A stretch of DNA of 64,000 nucleotides from Clostridium sp. HBUAS56010 (GTDB lineage: Bacteria > Bacillota > Clostridia > Lachnospirales > Lachnospiraceae): contig NZ_SULJ01000001.1 in the NCBI RefSeq assembly GCF_007115105.1, forward strand, positions 1-64,000. The letters run 5' to 3'. Shown here piece by piece: positions 7,612 to 15,278 of this stretch. Made by a program: the position numbers and the translations under genes. The notes below the pieces were generated by a model, which was given only the letters and a program-made list of their open reading frames with translations, was not told the DNA's origin and did no database searches. Every line of letters begins with the position of its first letter. The first letter of the stretch is position 1.

Positions 7612-8025
7612 ATGAATACAGCAGAATTATTACAGGCATTAAAGGAAAATAACGATAAGTGTGGCATGTACCAGATCCATCTTAATTCAGGTAATTTTGA
7701 AGATACAGGCAGAAGAAACCACGGTGTAGAATTTAGCGATATTTACTTTACTACTTGTGGAACTATAGGAGCAAATATACTTTCCTTTGGCAATATGAAT
7801 AGAAAGCCTATCAGTAAAAAAGAAGATGGAACACCGCTTTATCCAATGGATAGTAGTAATACTCTTTACATTTATCTTGACGAAATTGAAGAGATTGAGG
7901 ATTTAAAAGATTATGATGATTGGTTTGAGACGGCGGTGTCGAGAGTAATTAATGTTTATATGCGTCCGGAAGGTGGTAATCCAGATGGAAACAGGGATGT
8001 TGTTACAATCGGGTTTATGAAATAA
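7612..8025 (+). CDS. hypothetical protein, 137 residues
   Basis: An acidic soluble protein with a strong GGGAG site before its ATG. A central region reads FSDIYFTTCGTIGANI, and the middle is rich in Asp and Glu (YLDEIEEIEDLKDYDDW). No family is recognised. It sits in a same-strand run of small accessory genes, the usual layout of early regions of phage-like elements. Confidence 0.65.
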   Translation: MNTAELLQALKENNDKCGMYQIHLNSGNFEDTGRRNHGVEFSDIYFTTCGTIGANILSFGNMNRKPISKKEDGTPLYPMDSSNTLYIYLDEIEEIEDLKDYDDWFETAVSRVINVYMRPEGGNPDGNRDVVTIGFMK

Positions 8026-8089
8026 AAGAAAATATCATTAAGGACGGTGCGATGATGCCGTCCCCTAAAAGAAAAGGAGAAAATATAAT

Positions 8090-8587
8090 ATGGAAAAAAT
8101 GTTATTAAGCAAATATGATTCAGAAAGTCTTCTGAGAGGAGATACAGTAATTCACGATGATTTCATCAGCAGAAGGGATTTTATCAACCAGACAGGAATC
8201 TTTGTTACACCGAGTTACTTTGATTCTATTTACGATGATTTTAAAGAGAGTGGCACATCAGTAGAAGAATTTGTAGAAAACTATGAAGAGAAATACTCAA
8301 ATTGTATTATAAATGCAGCTATGAATGAAACATTTAAGTATGAGGTTTTTGATGAGGATTTAAGCTGTCTTGGAGACTATGAAAGTACGTTTGAGCCAAA
8401 TATTTGGGAAATAATTGATAGTCTGGTGAGAACAATTAATTGGGAACGAGAGAAAAAATGGAAACAGCAAGAAGAGTACATGAACGTTATCAATCAGGCA
8501 ATGGACATAAATGGAAAAATGTTAAAAATGCTGAAAGGTGAATCTATGGAAGTTGCTGAAAAGGAATCTTGTTCACTGCCACAATAA
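8090..8587 (+). CDS. hypothetical protein, 165 residues
   Basis: A strongly acidic, probably alpha-helical protein. The C-terminal third (about residues 115-155) is Glu/Lys/Gln-rich and could form a short coiled coil. AAAGGAG precedes the ATG at a normal distance. A GGACGG-10-CCGTCC stem-loop lies in the gap upstream (8041-8062), and a related GGGGACGG sequence follows the gene, suggesting a repeated intergenic module. Function unknown. Confidence 0.65.
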   Translation: MEKMLLSKYDSESLLRGDTVIHDDFISRRDFINQTGIFVTPSYFDSIYDDFKESGTSVEEFVENYEEKYSNCIINAAMNETFKYEVFDEDLSCLGDYESTFEPNIWEIIDSLVRTINWEREKKWKQQEEYMNVINQAMDINGKMLKMLKGESMEVAEKESCSLPQ

Positions 8588-8645
8588 CAAAGTTAAAAAC
8601 TGGGGACGGTTCGATTATGTTCAGTCCTCTAAATAGAAAGGAAAT

Positions 8646-8846
8646 ATGATTATGAAAATAAAGACTGTGTTATGCCTTGTACAGTTAATATCCTTGGGTC
8701 TGTTGGACTGTAGCATTATTGTAAATGGTGCTTCTTTGCGTCAAAAGGTAATTGCTTTGGTTTTACATATCCCGGCTGCAATACTGGCAAATAAGACGAT
8801 TCGTGAGATGGAAGCAGAAATTAAACAGAGGAGAGAGGAAAAATAA
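8646..8846 (+). CDS. small membrane protein, 66 residues
   Basis: Two hydrophobic stretches (about residues 8-25 and 33-48) are followed by a charged tail, EMEAEIKQRREEK, so a two-helix membrane protein is likely. GAAAGG precedes the ATG at 8646; ATG 8652 is an alternative start. Its stop is directly followed by the ATG of the next gene at 8847, which implies translational coupling. No family recognised. Confidence 0.6.
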   Translation: MIMKIKTVLCLVQLISLGLLDCSIIVNGASLRQKVIALVLHIPAAILANKTIREMEAEIKQRREEK

Positions 8847-9359
8847 ATGATAAATTATAGAATTCTTGAAGAAGGAAGAGAAAGATCTATTGGCCCGGTT
8901 GGGAATGTTACATTGTCTCTGGAAGTAACAGAAATTGGTACTATAGACAGTTTTTCTGTTGATGAAGCTACAAAACAGAGAATTGTTTCAATCATTGAAG
9001 ATATGCGTGGTGGAGTTTGTGAGGGAATCTTCCTTATAGCAAAATATGAAGATGATTCCTATGTTGAATGTGTAGGTGCATTACTAGGGGAAGAAGATGA
9101 AGCATTTTTAGACGGAGCAGAGGTGGATTACTGCATCGCCTGTGACGTTGCACATCATGAACTTTCTACAGAAGAGAAATGGAGTGCAATTATTGAATAT
9201 GCCAACAGACACAATCTCATGGATAGCATTATTGATTTGATTTATTTCTATGATGGCAGAATAAATGCAAGTATGTATGGTGATGTGCTTAGAAAATTAT
9301 TTAAGTGGGTTGCTATGGCGAAAAGTCGGAAGAAGGGGGTAGAATACGATGTCATGTAA
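8847..9359 (+). CDS. hypothetical acidic protein, 170 residues
   Basis: The ATG directly follows the TAA of the previous gene, and its own 3' end overlaps the next gene by 11 bp, so three genes form a coupled unit. The central part is very acidic (EEDEAFLDGAEVD). A Cys-x-x-Cys-x-x-x-x-His-His pattern (IACDVAHHE) could bind metal but is not diagnostic. No domain assigned. Confidence 0.65.
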   Translation: MINYRILEEGRERSIGPVGNVTLSLEVTEIGTIDSFSVDEATKQRIVSIIEDMRGGVCEGIFLIAKYEDDSYVECVGALLGEEDEAFLDGAEVDYCIACDVAHHELSTEEKWSAIIEYANRHNLMDSIIDLIYFYDGRINASMYGDVLRKLFKWVAMAKSRKKGVEYDVM

Positions 9360-9561
9360 AGATTGTAGGAATTTATTTGATTTAATGGAGTGTGGAGATA
9401 TAAACAAAGTTTCTTGTGAAACACACTCATTCCATATTGAAGAGCCAAAGGAATGCAAAGGGTATTTAAAGGCAACCTGCAAGGATAAAAAGAAAATTGA
9501 AAAGAATATACGAATTGTCACAGAAATGTATCTGGCAGATCAGGAAGAAGACTTGGAATAA
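9349..9561 (+). CDS. small Cys-rich protein, 70 residues
   Basis: Starting within the end of the preceding gene, it has Cys at positions 3, 6, 15, 23, 36 and 44, with an opening CKDC knuckle that suggests zinc binding. The C-terminal half is Lys-rich, then acidic. The site AGAAGGGGG precedes the ATG. Such small zinc-ribbon-like proteins are common in Clostridial phages; the role is unknown. Confidence 0.6.
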   Translation: MSCKDCRNLFDLMECGDINKVSCETHSFHIEEPKECKGYLKATCKDKKKIEKNIRIVTEMYLADQEEDLE

Positions 9562-9596
9562 ATTATAGAGGAGTGACTTTTGAAAGAATCAAAGCC

Positions 9597-9813
9597 TAAA
9601 GTACGTGCTTGGCAGCACTCCTTCTTTTCGCAACAAGTTGCTCAAAGTGATTTATATTTAACCTTTCCATTTTTGAACGAATCAATACCCTAGTATTAAT
9701 ATATATACATAGGGAAATGAATTGTTCAAATTTGGAATAAAGTAATTAGAAATAGTTGTGTTTGAGGGTGGAACACCCGAAAACAAGGAGTGCTTTAGCA
9801 CGTACTTAGAGAT
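9597..9813. ncRNA. multibranched structured element (possible RNA)
   Basis: The ends pair over about 165 nt: AAGTACGTGCT...AGCACTCCTT near 9599-9623 is complementary to AAGGAGTGCTTTAGCACGTACTT near 9786-9808. Inside are GCAACAAGTTGC (loop AA), a long arm of CCATTTTTGAACGAAT with ATTGTTCAAATTTGG capped by CCCTA/TAGGG, and GGGTG-GAA-CACCC. Together they make a closed four-way-junction-like fold. The two flanks can also form local hairpins, as in a switch. It lies between a gene end and a TTG-started gene, so it could be a leader, an attenuator or a free RNA. Confidence 0.55.
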
Positions 9814-9843
9814 TTAAAACACACAAACAAGGAGAATTAAGGA

Positions 9844-10023
9844 TTGTATACCACAAGAGGTAAGAAATATATCTATGCTGTTAATTTCGCAAATGAGTTA
9901 ATCCAAAAGGGTTATCGTTGTATTGAAACTGGAATTAATCCCACAACCAATAAATGTTACTGGGTGTTTGATTATAATGACGTTCAACCATATTATGATG
10001 GAAAGTTAAAATCGAAAACGTAA
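9844..10023 (+). CDS. small DUF5659-like protein, 59 residues
   Basis: Translation from TTG at 9844, 8 nt after AAGGAG, gives LYTTRGKKYIYAVNFANELI and then a GYRCIETGINPTTNKCYWVFDY stretch. The pattern 'YTT..k.....L...G.rci....n..n...yvF' matches small DUF5659-type phage proteins as I remember them. No ATG or GTG is available. It is the first gene after the structured element at 9.6-9.8 kb. Function unknown. Confidence 0.6.
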   Translation: MYTTRGKKYIYAVNFANELIQKGYRCIETGINPTTNKCYWVFDYNDVQPYYDGKLKSKT

Positions 10024-10049
10024 GAAAATAGAATCGAGGTAAAAGTAAA

Positions 10050-11246
10050 ATATTAGAGCTAAATAAAGAATATACATATTCACAGATTTGCGAGAGTCTT
10101 GGTTGGGATAAAAAGGAAGGTAATTCAAAGATATCACAAATTCGTACTATAGAAACTGCATATGAATTTTACCACCCTATTAATAGGAAAACTCATAAAA
10201 ATAAAAAGAGTTACATATTCACAAAAAAAGTATGTGAAATCGAGTTAGTCGATGGACGCATAAAAAATGGGGCTAAATCCGCATTCCCGAAAGATGAATT
10301 TGATTATCTTCTTAATTGCCTTTTAAAGAAGGGGATTGAGAAAAATAAATACTTCTATAGAGATGGCATGTTTCCGGTTTATATATCAAATACTGTAATT
10401 TATGGTGAATTTGGATTTGATTATTATGGATTATTAAATACCATCAAAAAGCCCGATGACGATATTGATTGTGTTATTTTTAAGAACCTGTTTCAGCAGA
10501 TAGTTCTGCAATCTGTAAAAAGTAATACCATTACAAAAATATGTAAAAAATTTGGTTATAGCAAAAATTCCATGCCAAAAGGAATCCTTCGCAATGAGCA
10601 TAGATTCAGTAAATCCACAAAAAGTATTGTTCCTATACCAGATGATGGGTTGCTTGAGGAATACGATAATTATGCTAATCAATTTATTAAAAATTGTGGA
10701 TTTAATGACATTACAAATGTTGTGGATTTTGGATTATATAACGATATGTTGAAATATATAAAAGAAAAATTTGAACAAAGGAAACTCTATGCAGTAAAAA
10801 AACTCAATAAAATATCTCTCCCTGAGGATACATATAAGGAAGTGCTTAGTTTTCAAGCCGATACAGAAACTAAAGAAAAATACCAAAAACACTTTAAAGA
10901 AATTATTCTGGACTGTGTGGAAAAATCCGTAGTAAATAGAATTAACGAAGCGAAAGAATATTCATTTAAACTCAATAATAAGCAAAAGAATATTCTAAAA
11001 GACTACTTTGAACAATTGTCAAGTAGAAAATTGCAAGCTTGCAATACCACTGATAGTGATTTGGTTACTAACAATTCCTCGAAATTTGAACGGAATGATG
11101 ATACATCAGATATGGATAAATTATTTGACGGTAAATCATTATGGGGAGAGCCTGATTTAATGGAGAATGACTTTGCTATTGAGGAAATATTAGATATGCC
11201 TGAGATGAGCGACCCATATACAACTAATGATTTAGAAAAACAATAA
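10050..11246 (+). CDS. unknown 398-residue protein, predicted AUA start
   Basis: The frame is open from a stop at about 10029 and reads naturally from codon 10050: (M)LELNKEYTYSQICESLGW, an N-terminus typical of phage proteins with a small HTH-like head. That codon is ATA, 9 nt after GAGGT. The first in-frame ATG (10368) would lose 106 well-formed residues and has no ribosome site. The middle is Lys-rich and helical; the last 80 residues are acidic (SDMDKLFDGKSLWGEPD) with several Leu/Met patches, like an interaction tail. No enzymatic motif is recognised. Confidence 0.65.
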   Translation: MLELNKEYTYSQICESLGWDKKEGNSKISQIRTIETAYEFYHPINRKTHKNKKSYIFTKKVCEIELVDGRIKNGAKSAFPKDEFDYLLNCLLKKGIEKNKYFYRDGMFPVYISNTVIYGEFGFDYYGLLNTIKKPDDDIDCVIFKNLFQQIVLQSVKSNTITKICKKFGYSKNSMPKGILRNEHRFSKSTKSIVPIPDDGLLEEYDNYANQFIKNCGFNDITNVVDFGLYNDMLKYIKEKFEQRKLYAVKKLNKISLPEDTYKEVLSFQADTETKEKYQKHFKEIILDCVEKSVVNRINEAKEYSFKLNNKQKNILKDYFEQLSSRKLQACNTTDSDLVTNNSSKFERNDDTSDMDKLFDGKSLWGEPDLMENDFAIEEILDMPEMSDPYTTNDLEKQ

Positions 11247-11294
11247 ATAAACTGAGTTCGTAAATACCTTGTTGAACAATGAGAGGAGATAAAA

Positions 11295-11711
11295 ATGGAT
11301 GTGGTATATGCCAATGAGTGGCAAGACTGCTATAGGATTATAGATGGTTACTTATTCATTGTAAATAAGTTTATAGAAATGGATGACCTGGGATCAACTT
11401 ACATAATTCCAAAAAATTACTATAAGAAGGTGGCGAAAGGTATTAAGGGTAACTTGTGGATTCTTACTAGACCAGTAAAGCGTTATGGTGGTAGGAGCCA
11501 AGAGGGATTATTAGAGCAAGATGAAGAAAACGGAGAATTTCCCATAGGAACTGTGTTTTATAATGAAACACCAGTAAGAAAAACGGATAACCCATATCAA
11601 TACGATTGCTTTGGAAGAGCTTCTTGGAATTGTTTACATGGGGATTTGGAGTATTGGAAGATTATATCAGAAGAGATTAAAAAAGTTGTAGATCTATATA
11701 AAAGGATATAA
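11295..11711 (+). CDS. hypothetical protein, 138 residues
   Basis: A soluble protein with many aromatic residues (YANEWQDCYRIIDGYLF, later YQYDCFGRASWNCLHGDLEYW). GAGAGGAG precedes the ATG. No domain is recognised. It is in line with the preceding 398-residue gene and may be cotranscribed. Confidence 0.6.
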   Translation: MDVVYANEWQDCYRIIDGYLFIVNKFIEMDDLGSTYIIPKNYYKKVAKGIKGNLWILTRPVKRYGGRSQEGLLEQDEENGEFPIGTVFYNETPVRKTDNPYQYDCFGRASWNCLHGDLEYWKIISEEIKKVVDLYKRI

Positions 11712-11798
11712 CGCTAATTTGTAGTTTCTGACAGAGTAGGCAATTTCTTGTAAGCAAATTATCAAATATTTATTTTAATTATGAAAGGGAAAAATATT

Positions 11799-11993
11799 AT
11801 GTAAAAAAGAAAAAAACAATATACTGAAAATTTATATAGTAAGTTTTCTGCATTACTGGATAGATTCATGGATTCAGACACTATTGAATGGAGTGAAAAA
11901 GAGCCGGTTCTTGATGATTTTAAAGAAATGATTGATTGTAAAAACAAGAATTACATAGTGAAGATTTACTTATGTAATTTTGGGTTAACTTAA
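11799..11993 (+). pseudogene. small gene with ATG immediately followed by TAA
   Basis: After a good GAAAGGGA site, ATG (11799) is followed at once by TAA, yet the same frame then runs 63 codons with a protein-like composition (KRKKQYTENLYSKFSALLDRF, then EWSEKEPVLDDFKEMID). Changing the length of the adenine run would not remove the stop. Either the second codon mutated and the gene is dead, or translation starts at the inner ATG (11868), giving 41 residues without a clear ribosome site. Confidence 0.4.
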
Positions 11994-12009
11994 GAGTCGG
12001 AGGAAAAGA

Positions 12010-12222
12010 ATGAATAATAACGGTTTTATTAAGCGTGGAGAAATTATCGTAACTATGAAAGGTGACGTTTGCTGCACAAATACTAATTGTCAGCATTTGA
12101 ATTGTGTAGGTTGTTGTACGAATGTAAATGCCAAATGTAAATATCAGAACCAGAGAAATGACGCATTGTTGCATTACATGTTTGATGATGATAAGAGTGT
12201 AGAATTTGAAATAAAAATATAA
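12010..12222 (+). CDS. small Cys-rich protein, 70 residues
   Basis: Nine Cys residues cluster between positions 21 and 43 (DVCCTNTNCQHLNCVGCCTN, then AKC), suggesting a compact metal-binding or disulfide-rich core. CGGAGG precedes the ATG at 12010; an inner ATG at residue 16 is also possible. It lies just upstream of clpX. Many small DUF proteins of Clostridia share this look, but I do not identify a family. Confidence 0.6.
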   Translation: MNNNGFIKRGEIIVTMKGDVCCTNTNCQHLNCVGCCTNVNAKCKYQNQRNDALLHYMFDDDKSVEFEIKI

Positions 12223-12275
12223 TGGAACTGATAAAAAATAAAGATTATTCCATTGTAAATTAAGGAGAAAATTAT

Positions 12276-13502
12276 ATGGCAACTAAAAGCACTGAAATAT
12301 GTTTCTTATGTGGTAAGACAAAATTGGAAGTAAAACGTATGTTATCTGGTAAATTTGGCTGTGTTTGTGATGAATGTATATCAGATGCTTATGAAATATT
12401 AGCCAGCGAAGATGAAGAGTCAATTGATTCCAATGTTCAATTGGCTACACCTTCCCAGATTAAGGCTCATCTGGATCAATATGTGATAGGTCAGGACGAT
12501 GCTAAACGAACACTGTCAGTAGCCGTATATAACCATTACAAGCGGTTAAAACAGGATAAGAAGTCAGATGTGGAAATTCAGAAATCCAATATTCTTATGA
12601 TTGGTTCGACTGGCTCTGGTAAGACATATCTGGCTCAGTCTCTTGCAAAATTCCTTGGAGTACCGTTTGCGATAGCAGATGCCACAACGCTTACCCAGGC
12701 TGGATATGTTGGTGAAGATGTAGAGAACATTCTTCTAAGACTTCTTGAAAATTCTGATTATAATGTTCAATTAGCGGAACAGGGAATTGTCTATGTTGAT
12801 GAAATAGATAAGATTGCTCGCAAAGGTGAGAATACCTCTACCACCCGTGACGTATCTGGTGAAGGAGTGCAGCAAGCATTATTAAAAATAATTGAAGGAA
12901 CAGTGTCAAGAGTTCCTTTATCTGGTGGACGTAAACACCCACAAGCTGAATGCGTTGAAATTGACACATCGAAGATATTATTTATTTGTGGTGGAGCTTT
13001 TGACGGAATTGAGAAGATTGTTCATAATGAGTCAAAAAGTAACCCTATTGGTTTTGGTGCTGACATTAAAAGTGTCTGTTTGACCGACACGTTGGATTTA
13101 TCAGAGATTCAGCAACATGATCTTGTAAAATATGGTCTTATGCCTGAATTAATTGGACGTTTACCAATTGTGACAGCATTAAATCCTTTATCTGAAGATG
13201 ATTTACTACGAATACTGGTAGAACCTAAGAATGCCTTAATTAAGCAGTATCAGGAACTAATGGAAATGGATAAAGTGAAGTTGGAATTTGATGAATCAGC
13301 TCTACATAGAGTTGCAGAACTGGCAATTAAAAGAAATATTGGTGCCAGAGGACTGAGAAGTATCCTTGAAAAAGCTATGCAGAAAGTCATGTTTGATATT
13401 CCTGATATGGCAAATGCAAAAAGGGTAGTAATTACGGCTGGTGTTATTGATGAAAAAGAAGTGGCTGTTGTGTATGGAGCCAAAAATAAAAAGATTGCAT
13501 GA
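12276..13502 (+). CDS. clpX: ClpX AAA+ unfoldase encoded by the mobile element
   Basis: A complete 408-residue ClpX. The N-terminal zinc-binding domain has two Cys pairs (CFLCGK, CVCDEC). The AAA+ core has Walker A GSTGSGKT, pore loop GYVGED, Walker [11 protein letters not shown], the RKH loop (GGRKHPQ) and sensor-2 region GARGLRSI. The IGF loop (NPIGFGAD) needed to dock ClpP is present, so it should deliver substrates to host ClpP. Length is near normal. Its location among phage-like genes, not beside clpP, and its AT-rich codons suggest an acquired paralogue that redirects host proteolysis, for example to a repressor. That target is inferred. Confidence 0.92.
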   Translation: MATKSTEICFLCGKTKLEVKRMLSGKFGCVCDECISDAYEILASEDEESIDSNVQLATPSQIKAHLDQYVIGQDDAKRTLSVAVYNHYKRLKQDKKSDVEIQKSNILMIGSTGSGKTYLAQSLAKFLGVPFAIADATTLTQAGYVGEDVENILLRLLENSDYNVQLAEQGIVYVDEIDKIARKGENTSTTRDVSGEGVQQALLKIIEGTVSRVPLSGGRKHPQAECVEIDTSKILFICGGAFDGIEKIVHNESKSNPIGFGADIKSVCLTDTLDLSEIQQHDLVKYGLMPELIGRLPIVTALNPLSEDDLLRILVEPKNALIKQYQELMEMDKVKLEFDESALHRVAELAIKRNIGARGLRSILEKAMQKVMFDIPDMANAKRVVITAGVIDEKEVAVVYGAKNKKIA

Positions 13503-13520
13503 AAATAATGGAGGAATTGT

Positions 13521-14231
13521 ATGAACGATAAATTTACAGTGATAAACAATGATAGAGCAGATCAGAAGAAATTAGACCATGTTTATAAGGTGGCAAAACT
13601 AAATGAGTTATGGGACAGACAACGTAGAAATGCTACCTTACAAGCAATTGAAAAAAATAAAGGGAAAGAGTTTGCAGATTTTCTACAAGAGGATTTAATG
13701 AAAATAGCCCTTTGTGGTGTGAAATATATATGCTCTCACCGTGATGTTAAACGAGAAAATACCCAATTAAGTACAGGTTATAAGCAATCTTTGGAAGAGT
13801 CAAAGATACTGTTTCAATTAATTGATGGTATCTTCGCTGTATGTGGGTATTTGCAGTTAAAAAACTTCGTTACCACGTTTCCCATTACAAAGGAATATGA
13901 TGGCGAGAAGTGGGAGTGTAAGGATTATTTCTTTACCATGAATGTTCTTTCAGAGATGGATTGGGATAAGCCAGTTGGTAGAGAAAAAATTTCTGATTTG
14001 TTGTGGGATTATCAGAATGATGATTTGCGACATGTTTATGTTGAGTATACAAGTGCAATGAGCGATATTTACCGTTCCCAGACTGGTAAGGGTATGATGG
14101 AATCATTTTTCGAGAAAGAAGGGATCGGTACACATACTCTGATCCCAGGCAAGAACATTATGAAGGACAATTCGACTGGTGGGATTATGAAAATATGCGA
14201 TAAACCGTCTCATTTAAAGATTGTGAAATAA
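13521..14231 (+). CDS. hypothetical protein, 236 residues
   Basis: This soluble mixed-charge protein begins 18 bp after clpX, with GGAGG before the ATG, and is likely in the same operon. A helical region with aromatic residues (EMDWDKPVGREKISDLLWDY) occupies the centre. No signal, membrane segment or catalytic motif is evident. An adaptor or partner for the neighbouring ClpX is possible from position alone. Confidence 0.65.
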   Translation: MNDKFTVINNDRADQKKLDHVYKVAKLNELWDRQRRNATLQAIEKNKGKEFADFLQEDLMKIALCGVKYICSHRDVKRENTQLSTGYKQSLEESKILFQLIDGIFAVCGYLQLKNFVTTFPITKEYDGEKWECKDYFFTMNVLSEMDWDKPVGREKISDLLWDYQNDDLRHVYVEYTSAMSDIYRSQTGKGMMESFFEKEGIGTHTLIPGKNIMKDNSTGGIMKICDKPSHLKIVK

Positions 14232-14245
14232 AGGAGCATTAGTGT

Positions 14246-14437
14246 ATGAGAGTTTTTATAGTAGTTTTAGTTTTACACGATGAACCATGGAAACAAGGTG
14301 AAGTAATAATAAAAAGCGTGTGTTCAACCAAAGAGAGAGCAGAACAATTTGTTAGAGAATCTTATAAGGGATTCTCTAGGGAATTGTTTGACTTCAATGG
14401 AACACGATTAGAAATTAGAGAATATGGAGTTGTCTAA
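14246..14437 (+). CDS. hypothetical protein, 63 residues
   Basis: A short protein preceded by AAAGGAG. It has a beta-rich start (MRVFIVVLVLHDEPW) and a helix-like middle (TKERAEQFVRESYKGF). It resembles small DUF7336-like proteins that report on activity or state, but the match is only an impression. It is in line with the clpX operon. Confidence 0.55.
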   Translation: MRVFIVVLVLHDEPWKQGEVIIKSVCSTKERAEQFVRESYKGFSRELFDFNGTRLEIREYGVV

Positions 14438-14454
14438 ATATAAGGAGGATACTA

Positions 14455-15171
14455 ATGAACAGCCAAAATGTAACAGCAATTAAAGATACCAACGGGATAT
14501 GTTTTAAATGTTTAAAGAAGCACAATCAAGAGAATGTCCATAAGATACATATTCCATCTGCTGGATATGGTAGTTATTTTGACAATTTATCTACAGAATT
14601 GCAGCTATGTGATTCCTGTTATGCGGAGACTGATTCCGAGTGGTGGGAATTTGAGAGTGTACCATATTGTAATGATGGTGGTAGGTTGTTTAAATATGAT
14701 GATGAAATCCGTGATTATCTGAAACTTTTACTGCTACCAGGACAAGAACTTGTTTGGAATAGATTTGCTTATGGTGCTTGTGCTAACTACAACATGGACG
14801 GTCAAGACTGGATTGATTTTAAACTGGGTGAATTGCCACATAAGAAGTGTAAAGAATATGGATTCTATTCGCCAGATGAAATCAAGGCATATCAGGAGCT
14901 TTTCACTACTTGCCAGTATCCAATGAATGAAATTCATAATGATGGTTCTATAGGCTGTTATTGTCCTTATGGAGCGTCGGGTAAAAAGGATCAGCAGGTA
15001 AGTGGAAACATTTCTAGTCATTGTTATGGTTGTAAGAAATATAAGAAGCGTGAGACACCGATTCTATCAGTAAAATCTAGTGATTGGGAAGATTTAATTC
15101 TTTTCATTAAATATCGTAAAAGGAAAAATTATCTGGAAGAGAAATTTGGAAAGCTGAAATTGGGGATATAG
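14455..15171 (+). CDS. Cys-rich putative zinc-binding protein, 238 residues
   Basis: Paired Cys knuckles occur near residues 18-21 (CFKCLKKH), 50-53 (CDSCY) and toward the C-terminus (CYCPYG and CYGCKKYKKRE), so two zinc sites are likely. The central half is Tyr/Asp-rich. AAGGAGG precedes the ATG. No defined family is recognised. It is the last gene before the RNA polymerase. Confidence 0.6.
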   Translation: MNSQNVTAIKDTNGICFKCLKKHNQENVHKIHIPSAGYGSYFDNLSTELQLCDSCYAETDSEWWEFESVPYCNDGGRLFKYDDEIRDYLKLLLLPGQELVWNRFAYGACANYNMDGQDWIDFKLGELPHKKCKEYGFYSPDEIKAYQELFTTCQYPMNEIHNDGSIGCYCPYGASGKKDQQVSGNISSHCYGCKKYKKRETPILSVKSSDWEDLILFIKYRKRKNYLEEKFGKLKLGI

Positions 15172-15278
15172 GGGGGATACTACATTACCATAAAACTATA
15201 CTTTGCTAGGGAAGAAAATAATTAATGGCCTATGTTTAACTTAGGTCGTCAGGAGAGTTAAGAAGGGAGGCAATAGCC

